A stretch of DNA of 52,775 nt, taken from assembly GCF_003583765.1 (NCBI RefSeq), contig NZ_QXQA01000026.1:1-52775 (forward strand). Direction: 5' to 3'. This document shows positions 38,836-47,760 of this stretch, piece after piece. The notes beneath the pieces were generated by a model. It saw nothing but the letters and a program-made list of their open reading frames with translations, was not told where the DNA came from and made no database searches. A program made the position numbers and the translations under genes. Position 1 is the stretch's first letter; each line of letters starts with the position of its first letter. The stretch is from Paenibacillus nanensis. GTDB lineage: Bacteria > Bacillota > Bacilli > Paenibacillales > Paenibacillaceae.

Positions 38836-40707
38836 ATGAAAGCATTGAAGGGCAAGCAGGTTATTGTGAAAGAGCATGATCTGATTCGCAGGGAACGAGC
38901 GAACAGAAGCTATCTGATGAAGCTGGACAGCGGCCATCTGTTGTTTAACTTCCAATTGGAAGCCGGCAGATTTCACGGCAGAACGATTCCCGAAGGGGCG
39001 CATGGCGGCTGGGAAACGCCGGTCTGCCAATTGCGCGGCCATTTTCTTGGCCATTGGTTGTCGGGCGCCGCGCTGCATTATGAAGAAAGCGGCGACATCG
39101 AACTAAAGGCCAAACTGGATGCTATCGTGCAGGAGCTGCATGAATGCCAACGGGATAACGGCGGTCAGTGGGTCGGTCCGATTCCCGAAAAGTATCTGCA
39201 CTGGATTGCAAGGGGTAAAAGCATCTGGGCGCCCCAATACAATTTGCACAAAATTTTGATGGGGCTGGTCGACGCCTGGCAGTACGCCGGTAATCGGCAG
39301 GCACTGGATATCGTGGATCGGTTCGCGGACTGGTTTGTCGATTGGAGCGGCACCTTCACCAGAGAGCAATTCGACGATATCCTCGATGTGGAGACAGGCG
39401 GCATGCTTGAGGTTTGGGCCGATCTGCTGCAAATAACCGGGTCGGACAAATATCGTGTGCTGCTGGACCGCTATTACCGCAGCCGGCTGTTTCAGCCTTT
39501 GCTAGAGGGCAAGGATCCGCTTACGAATATGCACGCAAACACGACGATCCCGGAAGTGCTCGGCTGTGCGAGAGCCTATGAGGTTACAGGGGACGACAGA
39601 TGGCTGTCCATCGTGAAAGCGTACTGGAATTGCGCGGTTACGGAAAGGGGAAGTCTTGCGACAGGCGGTCAGACTTCTGGAGAGGTCTGGATGCCGAAGA
39701 TGAAGATGAAAGCGCGACTGGGCGACAAGAATCAAGAGCATTGCACGGTCTATAATATGATTCGGCTGGCGGATTTTTTGTTCCGTCAATCTGGCGACCC
39801 TGCCTACGCGCAGTATATCGAATACAATCTGTACAATGGCATTATGGCGCAAGCCTATTATCAGGAATATGGCTTGACGGGCAGCCAGCATAACCATCCC
39901 CGAACAGGCCTGCTGACTTACTTCCTTCCCATGAAAGCCGGTTTACGCAAGGATTGGAGCACGGAAACCGACAGTTTCTTCTGCTGTCACGGGACGATGG
40001 TTCAGGCGAATGCAGCCTGGAATAAGTGGATTTATTATCAGGACGAGGCTATCGTCTATATCAGTCAATATTTCGATTCCGAGCTGCACACAAGCATTGA
40101 AGGCAACGACATACGGATCGTTCAGAAGCAGGACAAAATGAGCGGCAGCCTGCTGTACTCGTCCAACACGGCCGGTTATCAAGCCATCAATGATACGGCA
40201 GCGGCGAATGAAAATATGCCTGCCATCCGCAAATACGATATCATTGTATCCGCTGCCGCGCCGACAACGTTTACGCTCCGCTGCCGTATACCGGAGTGGA
40301 TCATGGCGGAGGCGTCCGTGTACGTCAATGGCCGTTTGCAGGGGACTACTGGGGATAGCGGCCGATTCTATGAGATTCACAGAGAATGGAAGGAAGGGGA
40401 TACCGTCTCGATTGTGCTGCCAATCGGCATTCGATTTGTCCCGCTGCCGGATGACGTCCGGACAGGCGCCTTCCGTTATGGGCCGGAAGTGCTGGCGGGC
40501 TTGTGCGAGACGGAACGGCAGCTCTACGCGGAGGGTGAGGATTTCGCATCCGCCATCGAGCACGAAAATGAGCGCGAATGGGGGAGCTGGCGGTATTTCT
40601 TCAAAACCGTCCATCAGGACCCTGCCATTACGTTCAAACGAATACGGGATATCGGGTATGAGCCTTATCAAATTTACTTCAAAGTAACAGGTGAAAAATC
40701 GAAGTGA
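38836..40707 (+). CDS. Beta-L-arabinofuranosidase, GH127 family
   Basis: A 623-aa intracellular enzyme (no signal peptide) of the GH127/DUF1680 family, which removes beta-L-arabinofuranose from plant arabinosaccharides. The alpha-barrel shows QLRGHFLGHWLSGAALHYEE and ATGGQTSGEVWMPK. The Zn/catalytic centre is seen as Glu301-Cys303 (NQEHCTVYN) and Cys383-Cys384 (FFCCHGTM), matching Glu338, Cys340, Cys417 and Cys418 of Bifidobacterium HypBA1; Cys417 there is the nucleophile. C-terminal beta domains cover ~440-610. It follows the dead permease with a good AGGAGGG site and ends before a terminator at 40790. Confidence 0.93.
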   Translation: MKALKGKQVIVKEHDLIRRERANRSYLMKLDSGHLLFNFQLEAGRFHGRTIPEGAHGGWETPVCQLRGHFLGHWLSGAALHYEESGDIELKAKLDAIVQELHECQRDNGGQWVGPIPEKYLHWIARGKSIWAPQYNLHKILMGLVDAWQYAGNRQALDIVDRFADWFVDWSGTFTREQFDDILDVETGGMLEVWADLLQITGSDKYRVLLDRYYRSRLFQPLLEGKDPLTNMHANTTIPEVLGCARAYEVTGDDRWLSIVKAYWNCAVTERGSLATGGQTSGEVWMPKMKMKARLGDKNQEHCTVYNMIRLADFLFRQSGDPAYAQYIEYNLYNGIMAQAYYQEYGLTGSQHNHPRTGLLTYFLPMKAGLRKDWSTETDSFFCCHGTMVQANAAWNKWIYYQDEAIVYISQYFDSELHTSIEGNDIRIVQKQDKMSGSLLYSSNTAGYQAINDTAAANENMPAIRKYDIIVSAAAPTTFTLRCRIPEWIMAEASVYVNGRLQGTTGDSGRFYEIHREWKEGDTVSIVLPIGIRFVPLPDDVRTGAFRYGPEVLAGLCETERQLYAEGEDFASAIEHENEREWGSWRYFFKTVHQDPAITFKRIRDIGYEPYQIYFKVTGEKSK

Positions 40708-40789
40708 GAGGGCTACGTTTGAACAAGCTCTCTTCAAAGCAGCTATGTAATATTGGATGATCTGACTTATCAAAACATAAAACGCATTA

Positions 40790-40830
40790 ACCGCCTTGAT
40801 AAATGGAACGATTCATCAAGGTGGTTTTTT
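40790..40830 (+). terminator. Intrinsic terminator after the GH127 gene
   Basis: ACCGCCTTGAT / ATCAAGGTGGT stem with a 14-nt loop and a T-run of six. Confidence 0.9.
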
Positions 40831-40843
40831 ATGGTTCATTTAC

Positions 40844-40867
40844 GGTTAAGGCTATAAGTTTTTTGCC
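40844..40867 (+). repeat. Palindromic repeat unit, copy 2 (half)
   Basis: GGTTAAGGCTATAAGTT followed by TTTTGCC matches the minus strand of 35558-35580 with one substitution, one T for C and one extra T. The two copies flank the AraC-GH43-GH127 segment in opposite orientation. Confidence 0.6.
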
Positions 40868-41146
40868 GGGTGGAAGTAAAAACATCAGTTGTTTGGATGA
40901 CGACCTTATAGCTAATAAAAAGTCAGATAAAAAAAACCGCATTATATGCGGGTTGAGACCATCAATCAATCACATGAGAAGTATGGGGTAGATGACGAGG
41001 ATTGCCGGGGCGCTCCGACAAGTTGCTTTTAAAAAATAATTCAGAAATGACAACGGTAGAGTATAACTTAAGAATAGAATTCATTTCGTCAAGCAAATTA
41101 TTTGTACTTATTTGCAGCCCAAGCTAACAAAATAGGAGATTTCCAT
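40868..41146. other. Intergenic AT-rich region
   Basis: About 280 bp with no gene. It holds GCTATAAG (40851-40858, also in the repeat) and its partner CTTATAGC near 40905-40912, the minus-strand hairpin at 40929-40951, and low-GC sequence leading to the small membrane gene at 41147. It has the appearance of decayed accessory DNA. Confidence 0.45.
40929..40951 (-). terminator. Minus-strand oriented hairpin with T-run
   Basis: CCGCAT (40937-40942) pairs with ATGCGG (40946-40951); the eight As at 40929-40936 give the T-tract on the minus strand. No minus-strand gene is nearby to the right. Confidence 0.5.
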
Positions 41147-41449
41147 ATGAGGAAACTGGTTATTATCCTCTTTTTATCGCTGATACCAAGTATTGCGACC
41201 ATGATTTTATTAATAAAATTTTTCCCTTTTACCGGCCTTGCAAGAGTTATAACCATACCGATAACACTTTTTGTTAATGTTATTTTTTTGGCATTCACCC
41301 TGTTTATCACACAAAAGATAAAATCAAAAGTCCTCAAAAGTTTGATTTTGGCGGTTGTTATTCTAATAACCATTTTTGTGGCAACTATCTTACACCCGCA
41401 AGAATATTTACCCAGTGTAATAACACAATTAAGAGAAATGGAATTCTGA
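41147..41449 (+). CDS. Small hydrophobic membrane protein, 100 aa
   Basis: Three hydrophobic helices are visible: VIILFLSLIPSIATMILLIK, FVNVIFLAFTLFITQKI and LILAVVILITIFVATIL, with a short polar C-terminus. The family is not recognised. I use the ATG at 41147 after TAGGAG; a TTG at 41102 has no site. The gene is AT-rich compared with its neighbours, which suggests an acquired or unusual origin. It is followed by a strong terminator and is probably a single-gene unit. Confidence 0.6.
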   Translation: MRKLVIILFLSLIPSIATMILLIKFFPFTGLARVITIPITLFVNVIFLAFTLFITQKIKSKVLKSLILAVVILITIFVATILHPQEYLPSVITQLREMEF

Positions 41450-41453
41450 GGAG

Positions 41454-41480
41454 CTGCCTGCTTTTGCGGGCAGTTTTTTA
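41454..41480 (+). terminator. Intrinsic terminator after the small membrane gene
   Basis: 8-bp stem CTGCCTGC / GCGGGCAG with a TTTT loop and one T-G pair, then a T-run. Confidence 0.9.
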
Positions 41481-41504
41481 TGCTCTTTTTTCAGAATTAA
41501 TCAA

Positions 41505-41592
41505 TAGAATGGTTAATTTTGCCGATTCGCTGGCCAAATGATCAATCGAAATCTAGTTTTTGCCCATACCCAATTCCAAGATAACCATTCTA
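41505..41592. repeat. Long-range inverted repeat upstream of the beta-helix gene
   Basis: TAGAATGGTTA (41505-41515) is exactly complementary to TAACCATTCTA (41582-41592), separated by 66 nt. The right arm abuts TATAAT at 41591-41596. It may be a paired operator, or a DNA-looping site, for the gene at 41696. Confidence 0.5.
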
Positions 41593-41640
41593 TAATTTGG
41601 GTGCCTGTACTTGGAGTATAGGGAGGAGGGCGGATGATTT

Positions 41641-41654
41641 TGTAATCGCTATCA
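41641..41654 (+). promoter_or_regulatory. cre site (CcpA catabolite repression)
   Basis: TGTAATCGCTATCA fits the Bacillus cre consensus TGWAANCGNTNWCA at every position. It sits 42 bp before the start codon of the secreted beta-helix/discoidin gene, where CcpA would block transcription. Confidence 0.8.
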
Positions 41655-41695
41655 TGTTAATCGCATTTTGAACCATAATGAGGAGGAACTGATGG

Positions 41696-44362
41696 ATGAA
41701 AACAAGATTGTTGTTCATGATGATGACGGCTTGCTTGCTGGTAAGCACAATCATGACGGGTTCGCAAGGTAAATTAGCTTATGCGGCTGGCACTGCTGTT
41801 CCGCCGGGTACGATTCCGCTTGAAGCGGACGGGCGTACCCAGCTGTACCCGGACGACTGGTATCCGGGCCTTGAGGATGCGGAAGGGCGATTCCTTCACG
41901 ATTTCTCTTATGCGGGGTACCACCGGGGAGAAGCTCCGCTTCCAACCGTAGAACTGACAGGAAGCATTGATGTAACGAAAACGCCTTATTTTGCAGATTC
42001 CACAGGGCAGACCGATTCGACTGCGGCCATTCAACAGGCGATTAACGATGTATCGGCCGCCGGCGGCGGTGTCGTCTATTTACCGGAAGGCACCTACAAG
42101 CTGAATCCGCCTCCTGGACAAGCCTACGCGCTTGGCATTAACGCCAGCAACGTCGTGCTCAAGGGAGCAGGCGTCGGCAAGACGTTTCTGTACAATGCTT
42201 CCGAATATATGAAGCAGAAGGATATTATCCGGATTGGCGGCGGTGACTGGGTGAAGACGGATACATCAGCTAAGCTAAGAAAGTCCCTCACCAAGCCTAC
42301 CGTGCTGCTTCCGGTTAATCATGCCGAAGGTTTTGCCGTAGGCGACTATGTGCTGATTACCTTCGATACCACCCAAGAGTTTCTGGCGGAGCTGGGGATG
42401 CAGAACAAATGGGCCTCGCGCCTTGGCAAGGTAGAGCCTATCTTCTACCGGCAGATTGTTGCCGTAGATGAAGCTCACAACACGCTGACCATAGACATCC
42501 CTACCCGTTACCCGCTGAAGATAAGAGATAACATTACGATTACGAAGACGGCAGCGCCAATCTCGGAGATCGGACTGGAAGATTTCTCGATTGCGAACGT
42601 CCAAAATTCGAAGAGTGGTCTTGGCGAGGATGATTTCAAGGTGGAGGGGACAGCCGGCTATGAGACAGATAATGCAAAGGTTATAAATGTCATTGCAGCC
42701 GCCAACAGCTGGATCCGCAATATCAGTACGTATAAGCCGGAGGGCAACTCCACGTATCACATTTTATCCAAAGGCATCATACTTGACCGGACTAAAAATA
42801 TAACAGTCGACCATGTCACGATGCAGTATCCGCAATACCGCGGCGCTAATGGCAACGGGTATTTGTATCAGCTTATCGGCAACGATAATCTGATTACGGA
42901 CAGCAACGCGGTTGGCGCAAGACACAGCTTCACGTATGCGAACTTCTCCGCGAACGGCAATGTCCTGCACAATGTGTACTCGGAGAACTCCTTCTATTTG
43001 ACCGATTTCCATATGTACCTGAGCATGGCGAATTTGATTGACAACATGACGGTAAACGGCGACGCCATCTCCGCCATTACACGGGATTACGGTTCGTCGG
43101 CAACCAACCGTCATGGTGTCGTCACGACCGAGAGTGTATTCTGGAACACGACAGGACTTAAGGCGCATAGCAGCAAAAACGGCATCATTGTGGAATCCGA
43201 GCAGTTTGGCAACGGCTACGTCATCGGCACAAAAGGTCCGGTAAACGGCGTAAACGTACAAATTACCGGTTCGATTCCGGAAGCGGACACGAAGCCGTTC
43301 GATATGGCGATAGGTATTGGGGAAGGCGAGCGGTTATCGCCGCAAAGCCTCTATGAGGATCAATTCGCAAGACGTAACAGCCAGTTGGCGTTAGGGCTTG
43401 CCTCGGTGCTGGTGAATGGCGAGCCGGTGGAAGGCGTGCAGTTTCTAAAGACAGCGTACTCGATTGTTCTGCCTTACGGAACCAAAGATACGCCGACACT
43501 GGAGGCAACACCTTTTGCCAGCAGCGCTTCTATTCGAATCGAGCAGCCTGCTGGCCCGAACGGCACCGGTACGATTCAAGTCGCCAATAACGGTCAAACA
43601 CAGGAATACAAAGTGACCTTCCAGGTTGCGGCTAATCCGGCGCTGCCGAAGAGCATTACCCTTTCACCTGACCGTTCCGTGCTCGGCTGGAGAACGACAA
43701 GCGATGCGATCAGCGCCGGGAATGAAGGTGCATTAAAGTCGCTGATCACACTAAACAACGGGGATGTGACCGATCCCGTACTGGCCGGAATCAAGGTAAA
43801 ATATACGGTAGATAACAAAGAGCTTGGCAGCATCAAAGGCAATGTATTCAAAGCGAAAAAACCGGGTACGATCAAAATTACCGCAACCGCCAAAATGAAT
43901 GGCGTTACGGTATCCGCGTCCCGAACCTTTACGGTGCTGGAGCCGATGGCGGAGCCGGAAGGCAAGCTTGCGGCCATCCGTCAGGTTACGGCCAGCGCCA
44001 ATGACGGCAACCTGCCGATTCATACCATGGACCGCGATCCGGATTCCAGATGGTCGGCTGACGGCATCGGCCAATATTTGCTGGTCGAGCTGGAGAAGGC
44101 GCAGAGGATCGATCAGGTCAGCATTTTGTTCTACAATGGCAATACGCGTTACTCTACCTTCGACATCGAAGTATCGGAAGACGGTGTTCATTTTGAGAAA
44201 ATACTCGATCACCAGAAGAGCCGTAAGCCTTCGCCTAACAGCATCGAGAATTTTCCGTTCCCTAAGCCTGTAAAGGCCAAATTCATCAAGTTTGTCGGCT
44301 ACGGTAATGAGCTGAATGGCTGGAACAGCATTTTGGAGTTTTGGGCGCATAAGGCTAAGTAA
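41696..44362 (+). CDS. Secreted right-handed beta-helix (pectate-lyase-like) protein with C-terminal discoidin domain
   Basis: An 888-aa exported protein. Signal peptide ~1-31. The pectate-lyase-3-like start DSTAAIQQAINDVSAAGGGV (~110-130) leads a right-handed beta-helix to ~540. Then come a cadherin-like/beta-sandwich stretch (~560-650), a bacterial Ig-like domain (~660-750; TIKITATAKMNGVTVSASRT) and a C-terminal F5/8 type C domain (~760-886; IRQVTASANDGNLPI, DGIGQYLLVELEKA) that binds polysaccharide. It likely degrades or binds pectic plant material. AGGAGGAAC precedes the ATG. Catabolite repression is predicted by the cre site. Confidence 0.85.
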   Translation: MKTRLLFMMMTACLLVSTIMTGSQGKLAYAAGTAVPPGTIPLEADGRTQLYPDDWYPGLEDAEGRFLHDFSYAGYHRGEAPLPTVELTGSIDVTKTPYFADSTGQTDSTAAIQQAINDVSAAGGGVVYLPEGTYKLNPPPGQAYALGINASNVVLKGAGVGKTFLYNASEYMKQKDIIRIGGGDWVKTDTSAKLRKSLTKPTVLLPVNHAEGFAVGDYVLITFDTTQEFLAELGMQNKWASRLGKVEPIFYRQIVAVDEAHNTLTIDIPTRYPLKIRDNITITKTAAPISEIGLEDFSIANVQNSKSGLGEDDFKVEGTAGYETDNAKVINVIAAANSWIRNISTYKPEGNSTYHILSKGIILDRTKNITVDHVTMQYPQYRGANGNGYLYQLIGNDNLITDSNAVGARHSFTYANFSANGNVLHNVYSENSFYLTDFHMYLSMANLIDNMTVNGDAISAITRDYGSSATNRHGVVTTESVFWNTTGLKAHSSKNGIIVESEQFGNGYVIGTKGPVNGVNVQITGSIPEADTKPFDMAIGIGEGERLSPQSLYEDQFARRNSQLALGLASVLVNGEPVEGVQFLKTAYSIVLPYGTKDTPTLEATPFASSASIRIEQPAGPNGTGTIQVANNGQTQEYKVTFQVAANPALPKSITLSPDRSVLGWRTTSDAISAGNEGALKSLITLNNGDVTDPVLAGIKVKYTVDNKELGSIKGNVFKAKKPGTIKITATAKMNGVTVSASRTFTVLEPMAEPEGKLAAIRQVTASANDGNLPIHTMDRDPDSRWSADGIGQYLLVELEKAQRIDQVSILFYNGNTRYSTFDIEVSEDGVHFEKILDHQKSRKPSPNSIENFPFPKPVKAKFIKFVGYGNELNGWNSILEFWAHKAK

Positions 44363-44377
44363 TAAAGAATAGCAGGG

Positions 44378-44406
44378 AGGAGAGGGCAGTTGACCCTCTC
44401 CTTTTT
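44378..44406 (+). terminator. Intrinsic terminator after the beta-helix gene
   Basis: AGGAGAGGG / CCCTCTCCT stem with a CAGTTGA loop, then TTTTG. Confidence 0.9.
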
Positions 44407-44564
44407 GTTGTACAACCATGGTCGAAAGAAGATACAACCTTTATCCATTTATCGAATTTTAATTATTTCAATATCAAACTTTTATTTTTATAGAGGCAGC
44501 TATTAATTTTCAGTGGTTAAGATGAAAGGCAAGGCTCATCATCAAAGATAATGGGGGAAAGCTT

Positions 44565-45488
44565 ATGGGAAATAAGATACTTCTGGAAGTACGAGGATTG
44601 ACGAAAATTTTCGGATCCAGGACCGTCGTGGATCGTCTGGATCTTCGCATGGAGGAAGGAGATATTTACGGGTTCCTCGGTACCAACGGTTCTGGAAAAA
44701 CAACGACGATCCGCATGATAACGGGTCTAGTTCATCCCGATGCTGGCGAGGTTAGGATTGGCGGGTTTGATCTGAAATCGCAGTTTAAGGCAGCTATCTC
44801 TCTTGTAGGCGCCATTGTTGAGAATCCGGCATTTTACCCGTACCTTTCCGCCTATGATAATCTCAAGCTGACGGCGAATCTTTTGCCGGGGGTAACCCGA
44901 AAGCGGATCGATGAAGTGCTTGACATCGCTGGTCTTGCCGATCGGGCTAAAGACAAGGTTGGTACTTTTTCGCTTGGCATGAAGCAGCGGCTTGGCATTG
45001 CGGGCGCGCTCCTAAACCGTCCGAAGCTGATCATTCTGGACGAGCCTACGAACGGATTGGATCCGCAAGGAATGAGGGGGATTAAGGAGTTGATCGCGCA
45101 GCTCGCGGCGGAGCAAGGCATCTCTTTTCTCATTTCAAGCCATTTGCTTCACGAAGTCGAACAAATATGCACGAAGGCAGGCGTTATCCGGAAAGGGAAG
45201 CTGATTGCGGAGGGGGAAATCAGGCAGCTGCTGGCTACGGGAGTGGAAACCGTAGAAATCGTCACTTCGGAACCGGACAAAGCGGAGCAGCTTCTAAGAA
45301 CAGCAACCGAGGTCATTTCCATTTCGCGCTCCCAAGACCAGCTCACCGTCCAAACCTATGGCGATTGCTCATTCAAGCTGAATCAACTGCTCGTGACGAG
45401 CGGCGTCCAAATTCGAACCATTAGCAGAAGGCCTCAGACGCTTGAGCAATTCTTTCTCGGCATAACGGAAGGAGATGGAGGGCCGTGA
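44565..45488 (+). CDS. ABC transporter ATP-binding protein (BcrA-like)
   Basis: A 307-aa cytoplasmic ATPase. Walker A is GTNGSGKTT (~40-48), the signature loop FSLGMKQRLGIAGAL (~137-151), Walker B LIILDEPTNGLDPQG (~157-171), and the switch His in ISSHLLHEVEQI. A C-terminal ~85-residue extension is typical of BcrA/lantibiotic-immunity ATPases of ABC-2 type exporters. It overlaps the first permease gene by 4 nt. With the two permeases and the two-component system downstream this is a typical peptide-antibiotic detoxification module. Substrate unknown. Confidence 0.93.
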   Translation: MGNKILLEVRGLTKIFGSRTVVDRLDLRMEEGDIYGFLGTNGSGKTTTIRMITGLVHPDAGEVRIGGFDLKSQFKAAISLVGAIVENPAFYPYLSAYDNLKLTANLLPGVTRKRIDEVLDIAGLADRAKDKVGTFSLGMKQRLGIAGALLNRPKLIILDEPTNGLDPQGMRGIKELIAQLAAEQGISFLISSHLLHEVEQICTKAGVIRKGKLIAEGEIRQLLATGVETVEIVTSEPDKAEQLLRTATEVISISRSQDQLTVQTYGDCSFKLNQLLVTSGVQIRTISRRPQTLEQFFLGITEGDGGP

Positions 45489-46258
45489 TCAGATTGATCC
45501 AAAACGAGCTTTACAAAACATTTCGATTAAAAAAACTTTATATTTTTATGGCTGTCCTGGCCGTACACGCCTGGTTAACTGTACATTTCTATAACGAAGG
45601 CGGGGAATGGAAGTCGGTAATTCTGATGCCTAATGGCCAGTCTCTCCCGTTGACGCTCCTGAACAGCATGGCTCAATTTATGACCGTATTTATTCCCGTT
45701 TATGTTGCCGACCTGATAACAGACGAAGTGAAAACCGGCACGTTAAAAATGTCATTACTGCGTCCTGTCCGGCGAATCGAATGGCTTAATGCCAAAATTG
45801 TCTCCTTATTCGTATTCATAACATTTCTGCTTGTTTTCTCCATTGCAGCCGAATACGCGATCGGAACGCTCGCATTCGGTTGGGGGGGACAAACACTGTA
45901 TGCCGGATCGTTGTATACGCCGACAGAAGGCGTTTGGTTGACGCTCCGCCTGACATTCTCCATGCTTCTGCCGTATATGGCTTGCGGAATGATAGTGATT
46001 TTAATAGCCGTACTTGCGGCGAATATAAGCACGACAATCGGATTATCCATCGGCATGTTGACCGCCGCGCAATACTTGAAAGCCTTCGAGCATCTCGAGC
46101 CTTATTCCATTGTGCATCAAATGTATTTTTTTCATGAATATGTTCATCCGATTAGCGGGGAGGCTGCATCTCAAATCATCGCGGTGATTGCCGGATATAT
46201 CGTCGTTTTCTATCTCGTTACCGCAATTATCGTAAAAAGAAAAGATTTCATTCTGTAA
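45485..46258 (+). CDS. ABC-2 type permease 1 (BcrB/LanE-like)
   Basis: A 257-aa membrane protein with six predicted transmembrane helices; LIQNELYKTFRLKKLYIFMA at the N-terminus is characteristic of BcrB/lantibiotic-immunity permeases. It starts with a GTG that overlaps the ATPase stop (GTGA). It shares clear similarity with the next permease (for example KTGTLKMSLLRPVRRIEWLN against RSGNLKRALLCPVSRIDLLH), so the pair arose by duplication and probably works as a heterodimer. Confidence 0.88.
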   Translation: MIRLIQNELYKTFRLKKLYIFMAVLAVHAWLTVHFYNEGGEWKSVILMPNGQSLPLTLLNSMAQFMTVFIPVYVADLITDEVKTGTLKMSLLRPVRRIEWLNAKIVSLFVFITFLLVFSIAAEYAIGTLAFGWGGQTLYAGSLYTPTEGVWLTLRLTFSMLLPYMACGMIVILIAVLAANISTTIGLSIGMLTAAQYLKAFEHLEPYSIVHQMYFFHEYVHPISGEAASQIIAVIAGYIVVFYLVTAIIVKRKDFIL

Positions 46259-46271
46259 GGGGGCGCGCTCC

Positions 46272-47045
46272 TTGTTCAGGCTTATACAATGCGAACTCTT
46301 CAAAGTGTTTCGGCAGAAAAAGCTGTATGTGTGCATGCTCATATTGACTGCCGTAGAAATATCGGCTGTGTTTCAAATCCATCGCGAAGCAGCCGGTTTC
46401 ACTGGCTTCGAGCCCAATGGTCAGTCGTTTCCATTGATCGTGCTCCGCAACAGTATATTTTTTATTCCTATTATGATCGGGATCCTGGCGGCAGATACCA
46501 TTGCGGAGGAATACCGGAGCGGCAACCTGAAAAGGGCGCTTCTTTGCCCGGTAAGCAGGATAGATCTGCTTCATGCCAAAATTGTGTCTCTATTAACCGT
46601 TGTGACGATTCTGCTTATTTTTCTGGTTCTTTCCTCTTATATTGTCGGGACTCTGGCTTTTGGGTGGGGAGAGCGAACTGTTGTCGGCGAAATTTTTTAT
46701 CCATCTGGCGGAGGGGCCCGGATTGCGGCTCAAATCGTTCTATTATCTGTGCTGCCTAATCTGACATTCGGTATGATTGTTATTTTCATTGCCTTGCTGA
46801 CGACAAATTCGGGCGGTTCGATCGGAGCAGCCCTCGTACTTTTAGCTGTTTCTCCGCTTGTCGAGGGAATTCCGCAAGTTAAATATCTTTTTATCGGTTA
46901 TCAAATGAAGGTTATTCCCTTTTATCCTCTACAAGATATGGCTGTGATGGACTTGTGGGGCGGATTGGCCGTCATCCTGGCTTATTTTGGTGTTCTATAC
47001 ACGGGTAGTGTTATGATGATAAGGAAAAAAGATATTTTGATTTAA
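46272..47045 (+). CDS. ABC-2 type permease 2 (BcrB/LanG-like)
   Basis: A 257-aa membrane protein, the same length as permease 1, with about six transmembrane helices. The N-terminus LIQCELFKVFRQKKLYVCML and the ARLLCPVSRIDLLHAKIVSL-like region show common ancestry. The start is TTG at 46272, with AAGGGGG at good spacing. The gap to permease 1 is 13 bp, and the response regulator gene starts 13 bp after its stop, so all are in one operon. It probably forms the membrane channel of the exporter with permease 1. Confidence 0.88.
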   Translation: MFRLIQCELFKVFRQKKLYVCMLILTAVEISAVFQIHREAAGFTGFEPNGQSFPLIVLRNSIFFIPIMIGILAADTIAEEYRSGNLKRALLCPVSRIDLLHAKIVSLLTVVTILLIFLVLSSYIVGTLAFGWGERTVVGEIFYPSGGGARIAAQIVLLSVLPNLTFGMIVIFIALLTTNSGGSIGAALVLLAVSPLVEGIPQVKYLFIGYQMKVIPFYPLQDMAVMDLWGGLAVILAYFGVLYTGSVMMIRKKDILI

Positions 47046-47058
47046 ATGGGGTGAGCCT

Positions 47059-47760
47059 GTGCGGTTTGATAGAATCTTGATCGTGGAAGACGAGAAAGAA
47101 ATCGCCGAATTGTTAAAAGACTACCTGGAGGAAGAACAGTTTGAGGTCATCATCGCCAGCGACGGAAGACAGGCGATCCATCTATACAGAGAGTACCTGC
47201 CGCAATTGATGATATTGGATATAATGCTGCCCAAGCTTGACGGTATGGAAGTATGTCGCACGATCCGTTCGGAATCGTCGATACCGATCATCATGCTTAG
47301 CGCCAAGAAAAGCGATGTGGATAAAATTATCGGACTAGGGATCGGCGCAGACGATTATGTCGTTAAGCCTTTTAGCCCAGGTGAAATTATCGCAAGGGTA
47401 AAAGCGCAGCTCAGACGGGCCAATCAGCTTTCGTCTCCTGTAGGGACATCGGAAATCGTCCGATATCAAGATCTGGAGCTTAATATTAAGGCTTATGAAG
47501 TTACGGTCCGAAATCAACCTGTCCCATTCACGGCTAGGGAGTTCGAGGTGCTTCGTTTTTTTGCCCTTCATCCGAATCAGGTACTGACTCGCGAACAAAT
47601 TTTCCAGCATGTATGGGGGCTCGACGAACACGGAGACTTGAATACCGTAACCGTTCATATCAAAAAAATTCGAGAAAAAATCGAAGTCGACCCGGCCAAT
47701 CCAACGATGATCAAAACGGTGTGGGGGGTCGGCTACAAGCTTGACGGTGGTCCGCGGTGA
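47059..47760 (+). CDS. OmpR/PhoB-family response regulator
   Basis: A 233-aa response regulator. The receiver domain (~4-118) has Glu10-Asp11, phospho-acceptor Asp54 (MILDIMLPKLDG), Ser of MLSAKKSD and Lys of VVKPFSPGE. The winged-helix domain (~135-230) has FTAREFEVLRFFALHPNQVL and NTVTVHIKKIREKIE, ending VWGVGYKL. GTG start 13 bp after permease 2. The stop overlaps the kinase start (GTGA). It most likely activates the ABC operon when a peptide antibiotic is sensed. Confidence 0.94.
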   Translation: MRFDRILIVEDEKEIAELLKDYLEEEQFEVIIASDGRQAIHLYREYLPQLMILDIMLPKLDGMEVCRTIRSESSIPIIMLSAKKSDVDKIIGLGIGADDYVVKPFSPGEIIARVKAQLRRANQLSSPVGTSEIVRYQDLELNIKAYEVTVRNQPVPFTAREFEVLRFFALHPNQVLTREQIFQHVWGLDEHGDLNTVTVHIKKIREKIEVDPANPTMIKTVWGVGYKLDGGPR

